A stretch of DNA of 64,000 nt from Hydractinia symbiolongicarpus (GCF_029227915.1 NC_079887.1:8308001-8372000); one strand, 5' to 3'; counted from the stretch's first letter, positions 49,069-60,800 are shown. The notes: a model not told the origin generated them from the letters alone. Translations and numbers: made by a program.

Positions 49069-51729
49069 CCAATTTCCCTCACATGGCATTGGTTGACCTG
49101 TAGCTGTAGTAAAGACACTTGCTAAACATGCCAGGGTTAGGGTTATGCTAAACACCGAAACATAAAAGAGTTTTTTGAAAAATTTTGAAAAATTTGGTAG
49201 GCTTCAACCATTTTTTCTAAACAAACAAAATAAAACGCAAACCTGTATAAAAACTACATCTAAGTTTTAGTGGTCATCTGCTTTTATACATAAAACATTA
49301 CCTAGAACTAAACTAGGTCAGTACAAGATCTTTCCACGATCTGGTGACTACCCTGATTGGGGTAAATCACTTAAACAAGGGAGTGGGCAACCCTTGATTG
49401 AGTGAGACTTAAGTAAATCAGGGTAAATATTTTCCTTGCTTAAAAATCACTTGAAAAAAAGACCAAAAGTGCAATATATATAATTTTTGTTTACATGAAA
49501 TCATAAACTAATTATGCAATTCACTGGTTAAAAAAAATCACTGTGCAGTTCTAATGCAAGCAGACTATTTGACTTAGATTGACAATATGGTGCATGTTTT
49601 TGTTTACATATAGTCTAGATTGCACATGTTCAGGCTCTAAAACTTTTTTTTGAGTGTTCTAGACATGTGGCTTAGTTAGTTAAAAGTGCCCATGTATTAT
49701 CATATCTGACTTATAGTATATTCATATCTTTAGCATAGCCAGCTAAGTTATTTCTAGCTGGCTAGGTCAGAACTAATTACTTTAAGACATTGAGTTTGTT
49801 TATGCATTATATAAAATAAAGTCTTGTCTGTTGTTTTAACAGTCAGGGTAAACACCTAATTAGGCGGCATGACCCAATTAGGCGAGTCGTCTAGTTAGGC
49901 GATGTTCTGCCCAATCTTAGAACGCTGCGCAATCTTTGGACATAAATTTGCCCAGTCTTAAGACTGGGAAGGGCATCAGAAGATTGGGCAAAAGACCTTG
50001 TTAGGCCCATCTTTAGACACCTTTTAGATTTTAAAGAAGGGATGTGCCACACGAGCTCTGTTGTTTACAAGACCCAACAAACATTCTCAGACACATTAAA
50101 ACATCATATTTGGGTACTGTTAAATTGACCCGGCCAGTTTTTGGACACAGTAGAGTAAAAGTCGTTGCTAGCTAGGTAGTGGTAGAGCAGGTGTTACACA
50201 TATAGCATTTATATACAGCTTGTGGCTAAATTTAAAAAATAAAATGTTTATATTTATGTAGAATCGGAAAAATCTTATTCAACCACATTATTAGTTAGCT
50301 AGCTGTTAATTTCATTGGATGAGATGTTTAGCCAGCTAGCTAGCTAGCAAGCTAAATATGGTTGAGTAGTTTCATTTTTTCAAAACACATGTATAAATCA
50401 TAGTATATATAAATTTTTGGCCTTTGATTTTCCAAGAAAAGTTTCAATTTAGGGTTCTTTTTAAGAGGTAGAGTCTAAAAAATTTATTGTTCTGTTTGTT
50501 TTCCACAATTGTTCTAAGATTGGGCATGTACGTCCATAGATTAGGCAGTGCAGACTGGCCACCCATTCGTCACTGTCAGAAGATTGGCCTGGCCAGTCTT
50601 AAGACGGGCGCGTTCTAAGATTGGGCAGAACAGTGATGTGATGTAGTTTAATTACGCTACCCGTAGTCTAACTAGGCGAACATAAACTTTCTGTTGTAAA
50701 TATATACGTCGAAATCAATGCGTTTCGCAATACAGTATTTATGTGAATCAAATCTGTCCACTTCGCAGATAATTTTGACAAATTATTGTCTTATTTGCAT
50801 CGCGCATTGGTAACTTATGGCCCAACCTTGCGTGGCACTATTTGTTAAAATAATGGATTTCAGCCATTCACGCCGCAGGGAAAAAATTAATATGGGGGAT
50901 GAAAATGTGGCAGTGTTCACCTAAATAGGCGACACTTAACCTAATTAGGTTATATATTTCATTTTAACATAATTCTTACTTGCACGCAAAGATATCGAGG
51001 CACGAGTGACAATTTTGGAATCATGGTCGCGTAGACTATCCATTCTGAACAAAGATTTTTTGCGATTTTTTCTTAGGAATGGGTGAAAAGCCATTAAATA
51101 TTGTAATGTCTTAACTAGGTTACATATGGCCTAACTAGGCTACAATGAGTCGCCTAAATAGGTGGTATGCCCTAATTAGCCTACCGTCGCCTAATTAATT
51201 GTTTAGCATTGTGGAACATTGTAGACTGACTAGAGACTGACTTGATTGAGTGTTTTACTTTGATCACGGTAGAGTCAAGGTAGAGAAAGACCTTGTACTT
51301 TATTTAGCTAGCTAGCTACATAAGAACATTACAAAAACACATTTTATTAGCTCACTAACCAACGTAGCTAACGTAGTAAACACAGTGCAATGAACTTAGG
51401 TTTTTTGGTAACATTGAGTTTTCTGATGCCTGATGGAAATGCTAGCTACACCTGTATACCACTAGCTTGACCACTAGCTATAGCCAGCCATATAGCTAGC
51501 TAGCTAGCTAGCTAGTGGTCAAATTCTGTAAAATGACTCTCGTTTCCTCTAGCTAACCTAGATAGAGGCATTATAATATGCAGCACGCAATTAGAAACTT
51601 TTGCTGGTAGCAAGAAGAGAAAAATCTACTTTTAATATCAAAACAACATCATCATACCTTATGGAATAATAAAAGATAAAATTCCTTTAGCAAAAAATCG
51701 TTTCACCAGAGCAACAGCCTGCATTTCAT
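49069..51729 (-). CDS. 5' end of a secreted or membrane protein gene (two exons), rest unknown
   Basis: Exon 51707-51729 (ATG to a GTGAAA donor, 23 nt) joins in phase to exon 49069-49147 (acceptor GGTGTTTAG, donor GTAGGT). The joined sequence begins MKCRLLL and continues ITLTLACLASVFTTATG, a textbook signal peptide with a cleavage site near TATG/QPMPC. It ends at PCEGNW in phase 0. Following exons should lie left of 49069, but I could not identify them with confidence. Candidates are a stop-ended stretch at about 47820-47930 and the hydrophobic C-terminus at 43478-43693. Function is unknown. The intron between the two exons carries the nested foldback transposon at 49849-51205. Confidence 0.5.
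49849..51205. mobile_element. Foldback/MITE-like element rich in TAATTAGGCG motifs, with nested insert
   Basis: The left end has TAAACACCTAATTAGGCGG followed by further (C)AATTAGGCG units. The right end, inverted, has TAAACAATTAATTAGGCGAC followed by CTAATTAGG and TTTAGGCGAC units. The ends are therefore inverted arrays of one short motif, a feature of foldback-type elements. No coding frame is visible. A second element sits inside at 49904-50631. Confidence 0.7.
49904..50631. mobile_element. Nested non-autonomous DNA element with 22-bp perfect TIRs
   Basis: The terminal inverted repeats, 49904-49925 and 50610-50631, are perfect over 22 bp. They begin GTTCTGCCCAATCTTAG, and internal inverted repeats with CAGTCTTAAGACTGG follow. 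The length is 728 bp with no transposase. It is inserted into one of the TTAGGCGA units of the outer element. Confidence 0.8.
51493..51516. repeat. (GCTA)n microsatellite
   Basis: An AGCTAGCT run is present; related runs lie at 50297-50352 and 51305-51320. Being self-complementary, the motif can form hairpins. Confidence 0.85.
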
Positions 51730-52536
51730 TCACAAATCTCTGCACATAAATGAGTTCGTGTAAACAAAACCGTTATTTATTCCCAAATAAAGCGACCAAT
51801 GGTCCTCTGCACGCTTGTGTTTACCCCGAGTATTTTAAATCTTGGCAACGACAACCTCTGAAATATGTTTTTAGTTGTTTAAAATGCAGAATTTCGTGTC
51901 AAACCATTCTTGGTCAAAAATCTGCCTTCATTGCATATCGTTTTAGAGAAATTCTGGGCTACAAACGCACATTAACAAAACTAATTTCCAGGACAGAGAG
52001 ATAAACGCAAAGGAAATCCCTGGAAACTATGTTGGTATGTAGACACTGAAAAATATATTGAAAGTAGCCGTTTTGTAATTTTCCAAGTGCTTGCATTCAA
52101 ATATTATAATTAAAATCAGAATCTATTACGTAAACAGTCTTAATAAAAACCAAAGCAGCCAAATGTTTTTTCAACGCTTGCACGTGTTACATATATCACA
52201 TCATGTGCCACACAGCAACATGCTTTTGATAATATCCACTATGATTACACACAGTAGTAAACTTCTTTTTTATACTAATAAACAACACTACTTATTTCAC
52301 TTTAAATGTTTTCATTTTCATGCTTTAAGATACCGAACAACAACCGGACGTGTCACACGCGTCCATAAAATCACATAGAAATCAAAATACAACATCAGTT
52401 AAAGGTTTTGTTTGTTTTTTTTTAATGTTGGCTGAAAGTCATCTAACAAAACACAAAACTTGCAAAAAAACAAGGCGAGCTGCTCACTCGAAAGCAAGCG
52501 TGAAAAAACACTGACGATATTTGAGCCGTATGCACT

Positions 52537-52620
52537 CTCGTTCCCAGGGCCTTTTTACGCTTTTTTGACGACAACGGCGCAGCCTCTCCAACATTTACAA
52601 AATTAATCCTGGAAACGAGG
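52537..52620. repeat. Short foldback element, CCTCGTTCC family, with internal ACGGCGCAG
   Basis: CTCGTTCCCAGGG at 52537 pairs with CCTGGAAACGAGG ending at 52620. The core has TTTTTTGACGACAACGGCGCAG, a theme shared with 58284-58361 and 61189-61235. Confidence 0.7.
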
Positions 52621-52851
52621 TAAAAAGGAAGTAGCTTGTCAAAAATACAGAAGATAGGAATGGCATTATAATTGAAATATTAGCTTTTAAATTGACACTA
52701 AATAACATTATAAATACAGCAAAATATTTATTATACACAAAAAAAACATAACAGAAAATAATTTTTTCTCTCTTATTATTCCTTCATTTCACATTGCATT
52801 ACTAAGGAGTTCATTCGTTCGAATGTATTTTCTGTGAAAACTACTTGCTAC

Positions 52852-52953
52852 CAACCTCGCTTCCAAGACTCTTCATGTCTATGATATTTTAACAAAGCCG
52901 CCCCGTCAAAATATCAATATCAAGGCGTGTAGAAGAGCCCTGGGATGAGGTTG
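52852..52953. repeat. Short foldback element, CAACCTCG family
   Basis: CAACCTCGCTTCCAAGACTC at the left pairs with GAAGAGCCCTGGGATGAGGT at the right. Confidence 0.75.
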
Positions 52954-52996
52954 ACATGCTACTTGACCCTATAATTTGTGTAATCTTTAAAAAATT

Positions 52997-55170
52997 TCAT
53001 GCTTTCACAGTAACTTCTATAAATAAGCTATCTTTTTCAATAAAACCACCCTTCTTTAAATCTTTGTGAGAAATAAACAATGGACAGCCTGCTGCTATAT
53101 TCATTTCCTTGGTTGGTTTCTGGAAGCTTGAGGAGGACTTATCTGCAAAAAAGCTCTCTTTAACTTCTTTTGTCGTCCCCTTTTGACCTTGTTGAATCAA
53201 ACGAAATGTAACTTGTTTCTGAAACGGCCATTGGAGCACGTTATCAAATTCTGATTTCATAAGAACAAAAAATAACGATAAATGGGTACCTTTACCCATA
53301 CCATCGCCGAATAGGTACAGTCTCGCGCAGAATTTGTAACCATAGCGATTTGTAAAACATGGCGCGCTATGGAGCGCTGTTACTTCTCCAATTTTCGCTT
53401 GCTGAAGACGTTTCTCGTAATTATCAATCTTCCACAACATTTTACCATTAAATGTCGTGTTTTCCATCAACTGTTGCCTCAAATCAAGGTCAGAAAGATT
53501 TGCGCGCATAAGAGAGACTTCGTTTTGTATAGCCTCGTCTTTAGGATGAGGCTTAGTTATAGTTTTTTCTTCATTAAGCCGAGTGTTTTTTAATTTATCC
53601 ACCTCTCTAGTGACTTGACTCATATCATCCTGTAACGCTCTTAGTTGTTCAGTTAAAAGAACAATCGTATCACTTAACCTGCTCATCTCTTTGTCAGTGT
53701 TTTCTTTAATTTTAGCAATTGAGGTCTGATTGATATTTAGCTGTGCTTGCAAGGTGGAGTTATCTATCTTTATCATGTTTATCGTAGAAACCAACATGGC
53801 TATGTGTATGTATGTATTAGATTGTAAATGTTTCAGTAAATCATTCGATGCAACTGGCTATAAGACAAATAAAAAACAGTCAATTAAATGAGTTAAAAAG
53901 AATCTTATCTTTCGAACGCATAGCTAACAGTGACTGGATAAGTCGCAAATTTTAATTAAAGCTGATTGAAGATGTTTTGCTATCCGCGGTAAATTGCGTA
54001 TATTTGAGATGTATTTGATGATTATGTGTTATTTATTTCTATGCTAAAAGCATTTTGTTGTTCTGTATTTCATCAAATAAGTTACATAATAAAAAATAAA
54101 ATTAATACCTTATAAGTACATCCAGCTTCCTTAAATGGACAGTGTTCTTGTTCCTTTATCATGCTACATGTTTGCATGTGTTCTTCTAAATTGCTTACGC
54201 CATCATTACAGAACGGACAGTTAATTGGTTTATATTGACACGATAATTCGTGTTGCTGTAATAAAAAGCATATAAATCCTTATAGACATGGGGGAAATCT
54301 ACATGAACAAAAATTGTAATGTCGCACTTCCTAGATCTTATTTTCTAACTATAAAATGATTACGAAACATGAGACGAGGTTTGAAAATTCCCCTAAACTT
54401 TGTTTAGGGGAATTTTCAAACGATAAAAAGATAATATTCAACGAAACTTCAAAATAGTCTCCAAATTATGCTGAAAACCTATCTAGAAATTAAAATTCTT
54501 ATAAATCAGAAAATTCTTTGAAACAGTTTTAGCCTTAGCACTAATAATATTTTTCGTCGTAAGGGAAAAACCTAAAGAAGTACGAAGAGACGGGATTTAC
54601 TAGAAAATATGAAGCTGAATATACCTCATATAAAGCTATTGTTCCTTCCCATTCGCAACCTAATTTTTCGTTCTCGCAAAAGCATCTTAACGCTTTAATT
54701 TCTTTTCTTTTGGCTTGGTCAGGAAAAATCTGCTTTTCTGTGATGGGTTCGTTGTCAATCGGACATATACCAGTGTGCCTATAAAATTTAAATAAAAATT
54801 AATAATGGCGGACAATAAAAACAGAAAAATATCCCGCGCAATAATAGAAAATAAACTCGTTACCAGCCTTTTAATGTATTTTTTTCAAGAAGATCGACAA
54901 AATAAACAAAAACACAAAAACAAATAAATAATCAAATTTTTACATGGCGTTTTTGTAGCAAGTTTCACAAGCTAGCTCTCCACGAAATGTTTGGATGGGG
55001 TTTCGCATTAACTTTTTGCACAGTGGACATTGAAGGTAGCCATGTTGTTTTCCATCTTGTAGTAGAACGTCGTATCCTTGTAGATCTGATGACGCTGTAG
55101 AACATAAAGAGGGTTTTCCTTTCTTTATGACTGGTTGGAGATCGTTAAAAAGGTTTGTATTTTCCAACAT
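52997..55170 (-). CDS. TRAF-family adaptor (RING, TRAF zinc fingers, coiled coil, MATH)
   Basis: Four exons: 54944-55170, 54625-54778, 54109-54255 and 52997-53857. They total 1389 nt, 462 residues and a stop, in phase. Residues 46-85 are a RING-like finger (QCPLC, ACETC, GICPID). Residues 108-176 are TRAF-type zinc fingers (CEWEG, INCPFCND, CPFKEAGC). Residues 200-290 are a heptad-rich coiled coil. Residues 315-462 are the MATH/TRAF-C domain (GKMLWKIDNY, ARLYLFGDGMGKGTHLSLF, DSLFIEVTV). It is a cytoplasmic adaptor that should trimerise through the coiled coil and bind receptor tails through MATH, feeding NF-kB and JNK signalling by family knowledge. The RING is odd: the usual T-CGHRxC is T-FRGELAC, which lacks the third Cys and the His ligand, so E3 ligase activity is doubtful. 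Which human TRAF it is closest to cannot be settled by eye. Confidence 0.94.
54379..54421. repeat. Perfect 20-bp-arm hairpin in TRAF intron 2
   Basis: Arm 54379-54398 (GTTTGAAAATTCCCCTAAAC) is followed by a 3-nt loop, TTT, and its exact complement at 54402-54421. A GACGAG motif adjoins the left arm. Confidence 0.95.
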
Positions 55171-55658
55171 CTCTTCTTCTCTTCTCTTCGATCAAATATG
55201 TATCAGTTATAAGTGATGAACCTTTTATAAGTTACACAAAAATGTTAAAGGTTTTTTCCTGCTTTGTAACATAAAAAACAAATATTTTTAATTCGTAAAT
55301 TATTAGCGGCTATTCGCCAACGGGAAAAACCCTAAAGCCTTAAACCCAGTTTAGAATAATGTGTTTTAATAATTTAAACCTCACTGAATAAAAGCTTATC
55401 TGATGCGGGGGTAGTGCCAATTTTATTCCCTGAGGTGGGCGAAATATACGGGGCTTTTTTTACATGGTGTACATTAAATTCACCATGTTTAATTAAACGC
55501 TCTGGGAAATTTTTCAACTACTTTTTTTGGGAAAATCAGAAATTTAATTTTTAACCAACACTTTTCTCGAAAAAAAATTATAGGTAACCTATTTATTGTA
55601 GTAAAATAGTGCGATTCTTATTCTTCTCATTTTTTATTTTTATTTATGGCTAATTTGT

Positions 55659-55709
55659 CAACCTCGTCCCTTAATGTAAACAGACAACAAATTCTGGGAA
55701 CGAGGCTGG
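55659..55709. repeat. Short foldback element, CAACCTCGTCCC family
   Basis: CAACCTCGTCCC at the left and TGGGAACGAGGCTG at the right form an inverted pair 51 bp across, the smallest copy in the window. Confidence 0.75.
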
Positions 55710-56080
55710 TAATTTTTGCCTTATTGTTTTAATTCCTTGGCGTTACTATTTTTAAACTTTTTTGTTTTGTGAACATTTTTCCTATAATGAATTCTGATTA
55801 TAAAGCGTTAATTATTGAACGAAGAATGTGTAAAAATGTGTCATGGGGAAAGCTGTTTCGTTAAGTACGTATATTTTGCACGTACAAAGAATACGGGGAA
55901 TTTCCCGAGAAAAGATCATTTGGGTTCAATATTTCTTACGTGCAATAATTCCCTGTGGTAAATTGTTTTTTCTTTGTCCAAAATCCATTACTACTATTTC
56001 TTCTCTGCGCTTTATATGTAAACAACTTTATTAAAATAATAACCGGTTGAGATTGATGGAGGTTTACTGAGAATAGTAAG

Positions 56081-56127
56081 GTTGAGAATGATTGACGTTG
56101 AAAATGATTGACGTTGAAAATGATTGA
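56081..56127. repeat. 16-bp tandem repeat, three copies
   Basis: The unit GTTGAAAATGATTGAC occurs head to tail; the first copy has one substitution and the last is one base short. Confidence 0.9.
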
Positions 56128-56995
56128 AACAACAAATGACACCAATAGCAAGGCTGAATTTTGCTGTTTTCTTTCTTTATGTAAAAAACCATAACAAAAA
56201 AATCAGACAATGAACAATAAATGATTTAAAGGCAAATAGGCTGAGTATTTGAAAAATTCGCAGGCTGAAGTCAAAACTCAAGGAGATCGAACTTTTAAGG
56301 GTTAATTTTTTTTAACATATAACTTGAATGTTTTTTTCAGATCCTATTAGAACATTTTTTTTCTTAGTTTCCAGCTGAATTTAAACCACATCATGGCACT
56401 AAAAGCAAAAAAAGGACTTTTTTGCTACTAAATTAAATCTCAGCATGTAACAAACAAAAACTTTGTAAAATTCAAGAGATTAGTTGCTACTCCTAAACTG
56501 TTTTGGTTAGAGGGAAAACGATTAGAGGCGCTAAAAAAACAAGGTTACTCAGATTTTCTATCCTGTGAAACTTGATCGTTTGGGAATTTCCCTTCCGTCG
56601 CCTAATTACAATAAAACTGCATACGTAATCTTTTACGAATGATTTTCTGTATCAGGAATAATTCCGTTTTGGATTTCGAATAGGCTCAGTTTTTCCACAA
56701 ACAAAAAGGCCGCGCATGCTCAGATAGGCATTTAGTCAAAATCAGTAGTGAAATCATACTGTAATTCCTACGTCATTTTGCTCACAGCTTTCCCAACTTA
56801 CTAATCGGACAAAAAATTCCACTTTCACATTCTTGGAAAACGAAATTGTGGCAGTGATAGCTAATTAGATAATGACGCTGTGTTTTTTGAATCTAGTCAA
56901 CCTCGACCTGTTGTTTGTTTTTGCATATCGGACGGCAAGACCTATCAATAAGCGCAGCGTCGACGAGAGACACGTGTTGACTCATTATTGAGTAT

Positions 56996-57672
56996 GTAAA
57001 AAAAACATCACCAGTTTTATCAATTAAATATATTTATCGACGTTTTGGCCGTATACAGCCATTATCAAGTCATGTTACAAACACTATCTCGTAAAAGATT
57101 CTTTTTTAGTTTATATACATTACGATCGTACGATACAATTGTGGTATGATATATAAATCAACAAATAGAAATAACGGATATGCAATATTTCTATTCAAAA
57201 CTGGTTTATCCCTATAGATTAATCTCCTTCAGCTCCAGATCCAAATTATTCTTAGCGTGGAGAGTATCGAAAAATTCTCAAAACAAGGCCTAGACTGACA
57301 GTACAAAACATGTTCGGATACGGCTGATCGCTTTTCCGGTTAAATCTGAGTTCCCTATATGTTCATTGACTCTCCTTTAAATGTCGTAATGTCTTGACAA
57401 TATGGATAGCGTTGCAGCTATCGCACCTAAATTTGTATAGCTACGACTTTTGAACGTAGAACCTTCATTTAAAGCGAAAAAATCGCCAATTCTCAAAACT
57501 GAAAAAAAAATGACATAACCTTACAAGATGGTACGTACGATCGTAATGTATATAAACTAAAAAAGAATCTTTTACAAAATAGTGTTTGTAACATGACTTA
57601 ATAATGGCCGTATATGGCCGAAACGTCGTCAAATATATTTAAATGATGAAACTAGTGATGTTTTTCTTTTAC
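56996..57672. mobile_element. MITE with long (~130 bp) terminal inverted repeats
   Basis: The left arm 56996-57132 and right arm 57535-57672 are inverted copies of each other at roughly 90 percent identity. They contain TAAATATATTTATCGACG, ATGTTACAAACACTAT and CATTACGATCGTACG. The ends are GTAAA..AACATCAC and GTGATGTTTTTCTTTTAC. The 400-bp centre is non-coding. The duplex arms could fold into a very long hairpin if transcribed. Confidence 0.85.
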
Positions 57673-58106
57673 ATTCAATTATATCCACACACGAACATCT
57701 ACAACTTTATTGAACAGTTTTGCAATAACAAAGCCTGCACGATTTATTTAGAAGAGGCATGCCACCATAGTTATCTGGATAGGCTGAAAACTGCGGCGAT
57801 TGCGCAACTTTTGCCTCATTATTGTCGTATTTAAGCTTTTTCTAGTTCGCAGTCCATGAAATGAAAACAGCTCGCTAACATTGCTGGATGTTTTGGACTG
57901 GCTCTATACCTGTTGTAAATTCGACGGTTTTTCTGTAATTCTTTTAAACAACCTAGCAACATGCTGTGCAAAATTATTTACCGACGATTATTTTACCGAG
58001 AAATAGTCGGAAGAACAGAGTGTAGCGCAACAAGGTAAACTGTATTGCAAAGAAAATATTCATACTTTAATTAGGTTATCAAACGCATTATATTTTGTAT
58101 CTTCAA
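57673..58106. other. No gene seen
   Basis: A 63-codon + strand frame overlaps the MITE end and has no recognisable domain. Confidence 0.4.
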
Positions 58107-58304
58107 TTATAGCGTATAAGATTGGTGGTTTATAGCATCGAAAACACACGACATGTAGACGCCTCTCCAATCCTCCCCCTCATGATATACCTTTAACGCG
58201 ACAATTTGTTTTTCGGGGTGGTATAATTTAGTGGTTTTGTCTAAAGTAGGGAAATTTTTAAAATTAACACTTCTATGTTGCTGACAACCTCGTTCACAGG
58301 GCAA
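58107..58304 (-). CDS. Small open frame of unknown origin
   Basis: A minus-strand frame of about 55-65 codons ends in a stop at 58107-58109. The part after a TGTTGACATAG-like acceptor context reads SVNFKNFPTLDKTTKLYHPE and GEDWRGVYMSCVFDAINHQ, with codon composition richer than the flanks. It could be a last exon of a host gene or a relic from the nearby virus-like block. The CAACCTCG foldback begins inside its 5' part. Confidence 0.3.
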   Translation of the reverse strand: MPCERGCQQHRSVNFKNFPTLDKTTKLYHPEKQIVALKVYHEGEDWRGVYMSCVFDAINHQSYTL

Positions 58305-58361
58305 TTTTTCGCTTTTTTGATATCCTAGACGGCGCAGTTGTTTGCTCTTCGAACGAGGTCA
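58284..58361. repeat. Short foldback element, CAACCTCG family
   Basis: ACAACCTCGTTCACAGGG at the left pairs with GAACGAGGT at the right. The core shares CGCTTTTTTGA and GACGGCGCAG with the copy at 52537-52620. Confidence 0.7.
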
Positions 58362-59041
58362 ATTACTTCTTTTGTCCCTGATAATTCTCAATATCAGAAA
58401 ATTTTGGCTTCTCAGATAAATTTTTTATCAGGAACAATTTTTTAAGGTTCTGATACTAAGTGTTTAAACTTTCAAGAAATGTATGAAAATACTCGAGGCT
58501 TTAATATAATTAAGGCACAAGGCTGAAATCGTTTTTTTTTTTGACCAAATTCGGCCTAAAACAAAGTATGTTGAATGTCAATAAATTATAATTTCGATGT
58601 CACTGTTGATGTTGTTGCCTATTTTTTTCACTGCGCAAAATTTTTGTCAATAAACGAAACATCCATTCCATCTCCAGTATTTGCGCACACTTGTGAACGC
58701 ACACTGCTTTTATACTAGTCTTTGACATTTCTTATTGTGTAAGCGTTTGAGCATGTTCACTCATGCATTTCAGCTGTTATGCACAGAGTTAAATCGAGAA
58801 ATTTAAGTACAAGAAGTTTCATATGCATGGGGCTAGCTACCTTAGCCACTCTGATGTAAGTGATTCACCGAGCTGTAGCGGGGCAGCAGGAGTTCTGTCG
58901 TTAGTACAAGCTACAGAAACATGAACAACCTAATCGGTTGAACTAGAGACTGCCATCCGAAAAGACACTTTAACACAGACTATTGGCCTTTATTGTACAT
59001 CTTGTATATAGACGGTACAAGAAGTAAGTCTCATATTATTC

Positions 59042-60800
59042 ATGGAGGGAATTAGCAGGAAAGCAAGACGTCTGCTTCTTGATGGAGACTTACTGATCGA
59101 CGCTGTGATAGAAGAGGTGGTATGCCGCCCTCCTGGCATTGGTTTGGCTTCAACCCAAACCCATAATTTTATAAAGACTAAGGTCTATACTCAGGTGCCT
59201 TATCTAGGTAATACTTGCAAACTGCACAGATTGAAGATCTTTTTAAACTTCATCTTCAGTTTCTTGTCGCCCTTTGCCACTAGCTTTGCACGCTCCTTCT
59301 TATCAATGTTGTTCACGATGCGTTGCGCTTGCTGTTTATTGTTCTTATAGCATCATTCAGCGCTGTTTTGTTTACTTATGTCGCCTTTTTTCTTCGATAC
59401 TTTTTGTCAAATTAGAGCATAATTATTTCATTTTTCGAGTTGGTATATTCTCAGTATATTGTCGTCCGGATTATTTTCCTTAGGTGTAGGTTCATACGCT
59501 GGATTAATCGGCATTTATTTCTGGCTTATTCAATCTAATAAATATGACCAATGTATTCGGCAAGAAGCTTGATCCATATCAAGAGATCAAGACGATAATG
59601 ACGATAAAGGGTAAACAATAGCGTGTCAAGGTGATTTACATACTGAGTGCGATCAATCAGAACGGGGGCCTATACGAAGACATGCGCAACATGGGACAGA
59701 ACGACGTCATCTTCCCTGGAAGTGTTAGGCTCTTGTTCGATCTGGAGCTGACTTGTGCTATAACAAAGTGTACCATAGTGAGCAGCATTGGGAAGAGTAT
59801 CGTGCAGAACTTCCGTATAACCTTAAACTTTAACCACGTGCAGAATAAACAACTACAATGTGTTCGCCGTATATAGGGATCTCTTGACGCCTAAATTCAA
59901 ACGTAAGAATAACCTGATTCTCGAGGGAATAAATCCAAAGGATGGTACAATCAGGGCATTACAGGTAAAATCTGATTAAGAAAAGTCGATAGTCAAACAA
60001 CTTCTGCATCCCTCTAGAAAAAATGTCTGAACCCACGACAGATCTACCGTTCTATCAACCAGGGCTACACGACAGACTACAGCTTGTTCTTCACTTTGCC
60101 TCATATGGAGATGTTATTAAGGATGTTGGCACGGCCCCTTTTGAGTCCACAGCTAGAAAAGCTGGTAATGTAACATACAAAATAACCGATATTTCATTGG
60201 AATTTGATTAAGTAAACCACGCGGGCATTGCGAGTGCTACGGTATCCTGTTCTAATGCCGCTTGGCGGTGGCATATGAGAAAGTACTCTATGCATTAAGG
60301 TGATTACGATAAAGAAAGAAAATAATTCCTATAATCTTCAAATCGATACCCTGGGCAGGAACCTGAAAGGTTTCATTTTCTTCTTCGTATTTCCTACAAA
60401 CGCAACGCCTACGCAGGTGTAAACGAGGTGTTTTAGAATCCCAAGACAGAGGCAATCTCGATAACTGTTAAAGACGAGCCGAATGAAATGTACACGCACG
60501 CAATGCTGCCTTAGGACCATTTTGAGCAAATCGCCAATCTTTTCAGAAATCACGATAGTAAGGTTACAATCAGGAATTATATTAACCAAAACTATTGTCT
60601 TTTTGAGCACTGTAGATCATCTCCTGACGCTAACCTTCATGGTAGCGGAAGGCCTGTGCAACGCCTTAGTGATGGAATAACCTTACACATCACCAAAAAA
60701 AGCTGATGGTACGGGAAATGTCCGATGCTATGACCCTCTGAGCGATACACAGATTAATATGGTGAAGGGTAGACTCCACACCCTGGAACAGTAGACCTGC
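59042..60800 (+). pseudogene. Decayed capsid-like block of a Polinton/adintovirus-type element
   Basis: Plus-strand fragments in changing frames give a consistent order. First is a short frame with KARRLLLDGDLLIDAVIEE (59060). Next comes a frame with NQNGGLYEDMRNMG and NDVIFPGSVRLLFDLELT (59631-59876). Then there is a frame ending YKITDISLEFD (60023-60211), and finally a piece with NLKGFIFFFVFPTNATP at about 60345. I associate this arrangement with double-jelly-roll major capsid proteins of Polinton/Maverick and adintovirus-like elements in invertebrate genomes, by recollection and not by search. Multiple stops and frameshifts make it non-functional. Base composition here is visibly less AT-rich than the host flanks. 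Confidence 0.5.

Larger units (their letters stand above)
51730..52996. other. Intergenic: foldback elements, no gene
   Basis: This lies between the signal-peptide gene and the 3' end of the TRAF gene. It contains two CTCGTTCCC/CCTCGCTTCC foldbacks, listed separately. Confidence 0.5.
55171..56995. other. Upstream of TRAF: no other gene
   Basis: The TRAF leader has a purine repeat (GAAGAGAAGAGAAGAG) just before its ATG. Otherwise there are only repeats: a foldback at 55659-55709 and a 16-bp tandem repeat at 56081-56127. An AT-rich remainder has no coding signal. Confidence 0.5.
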
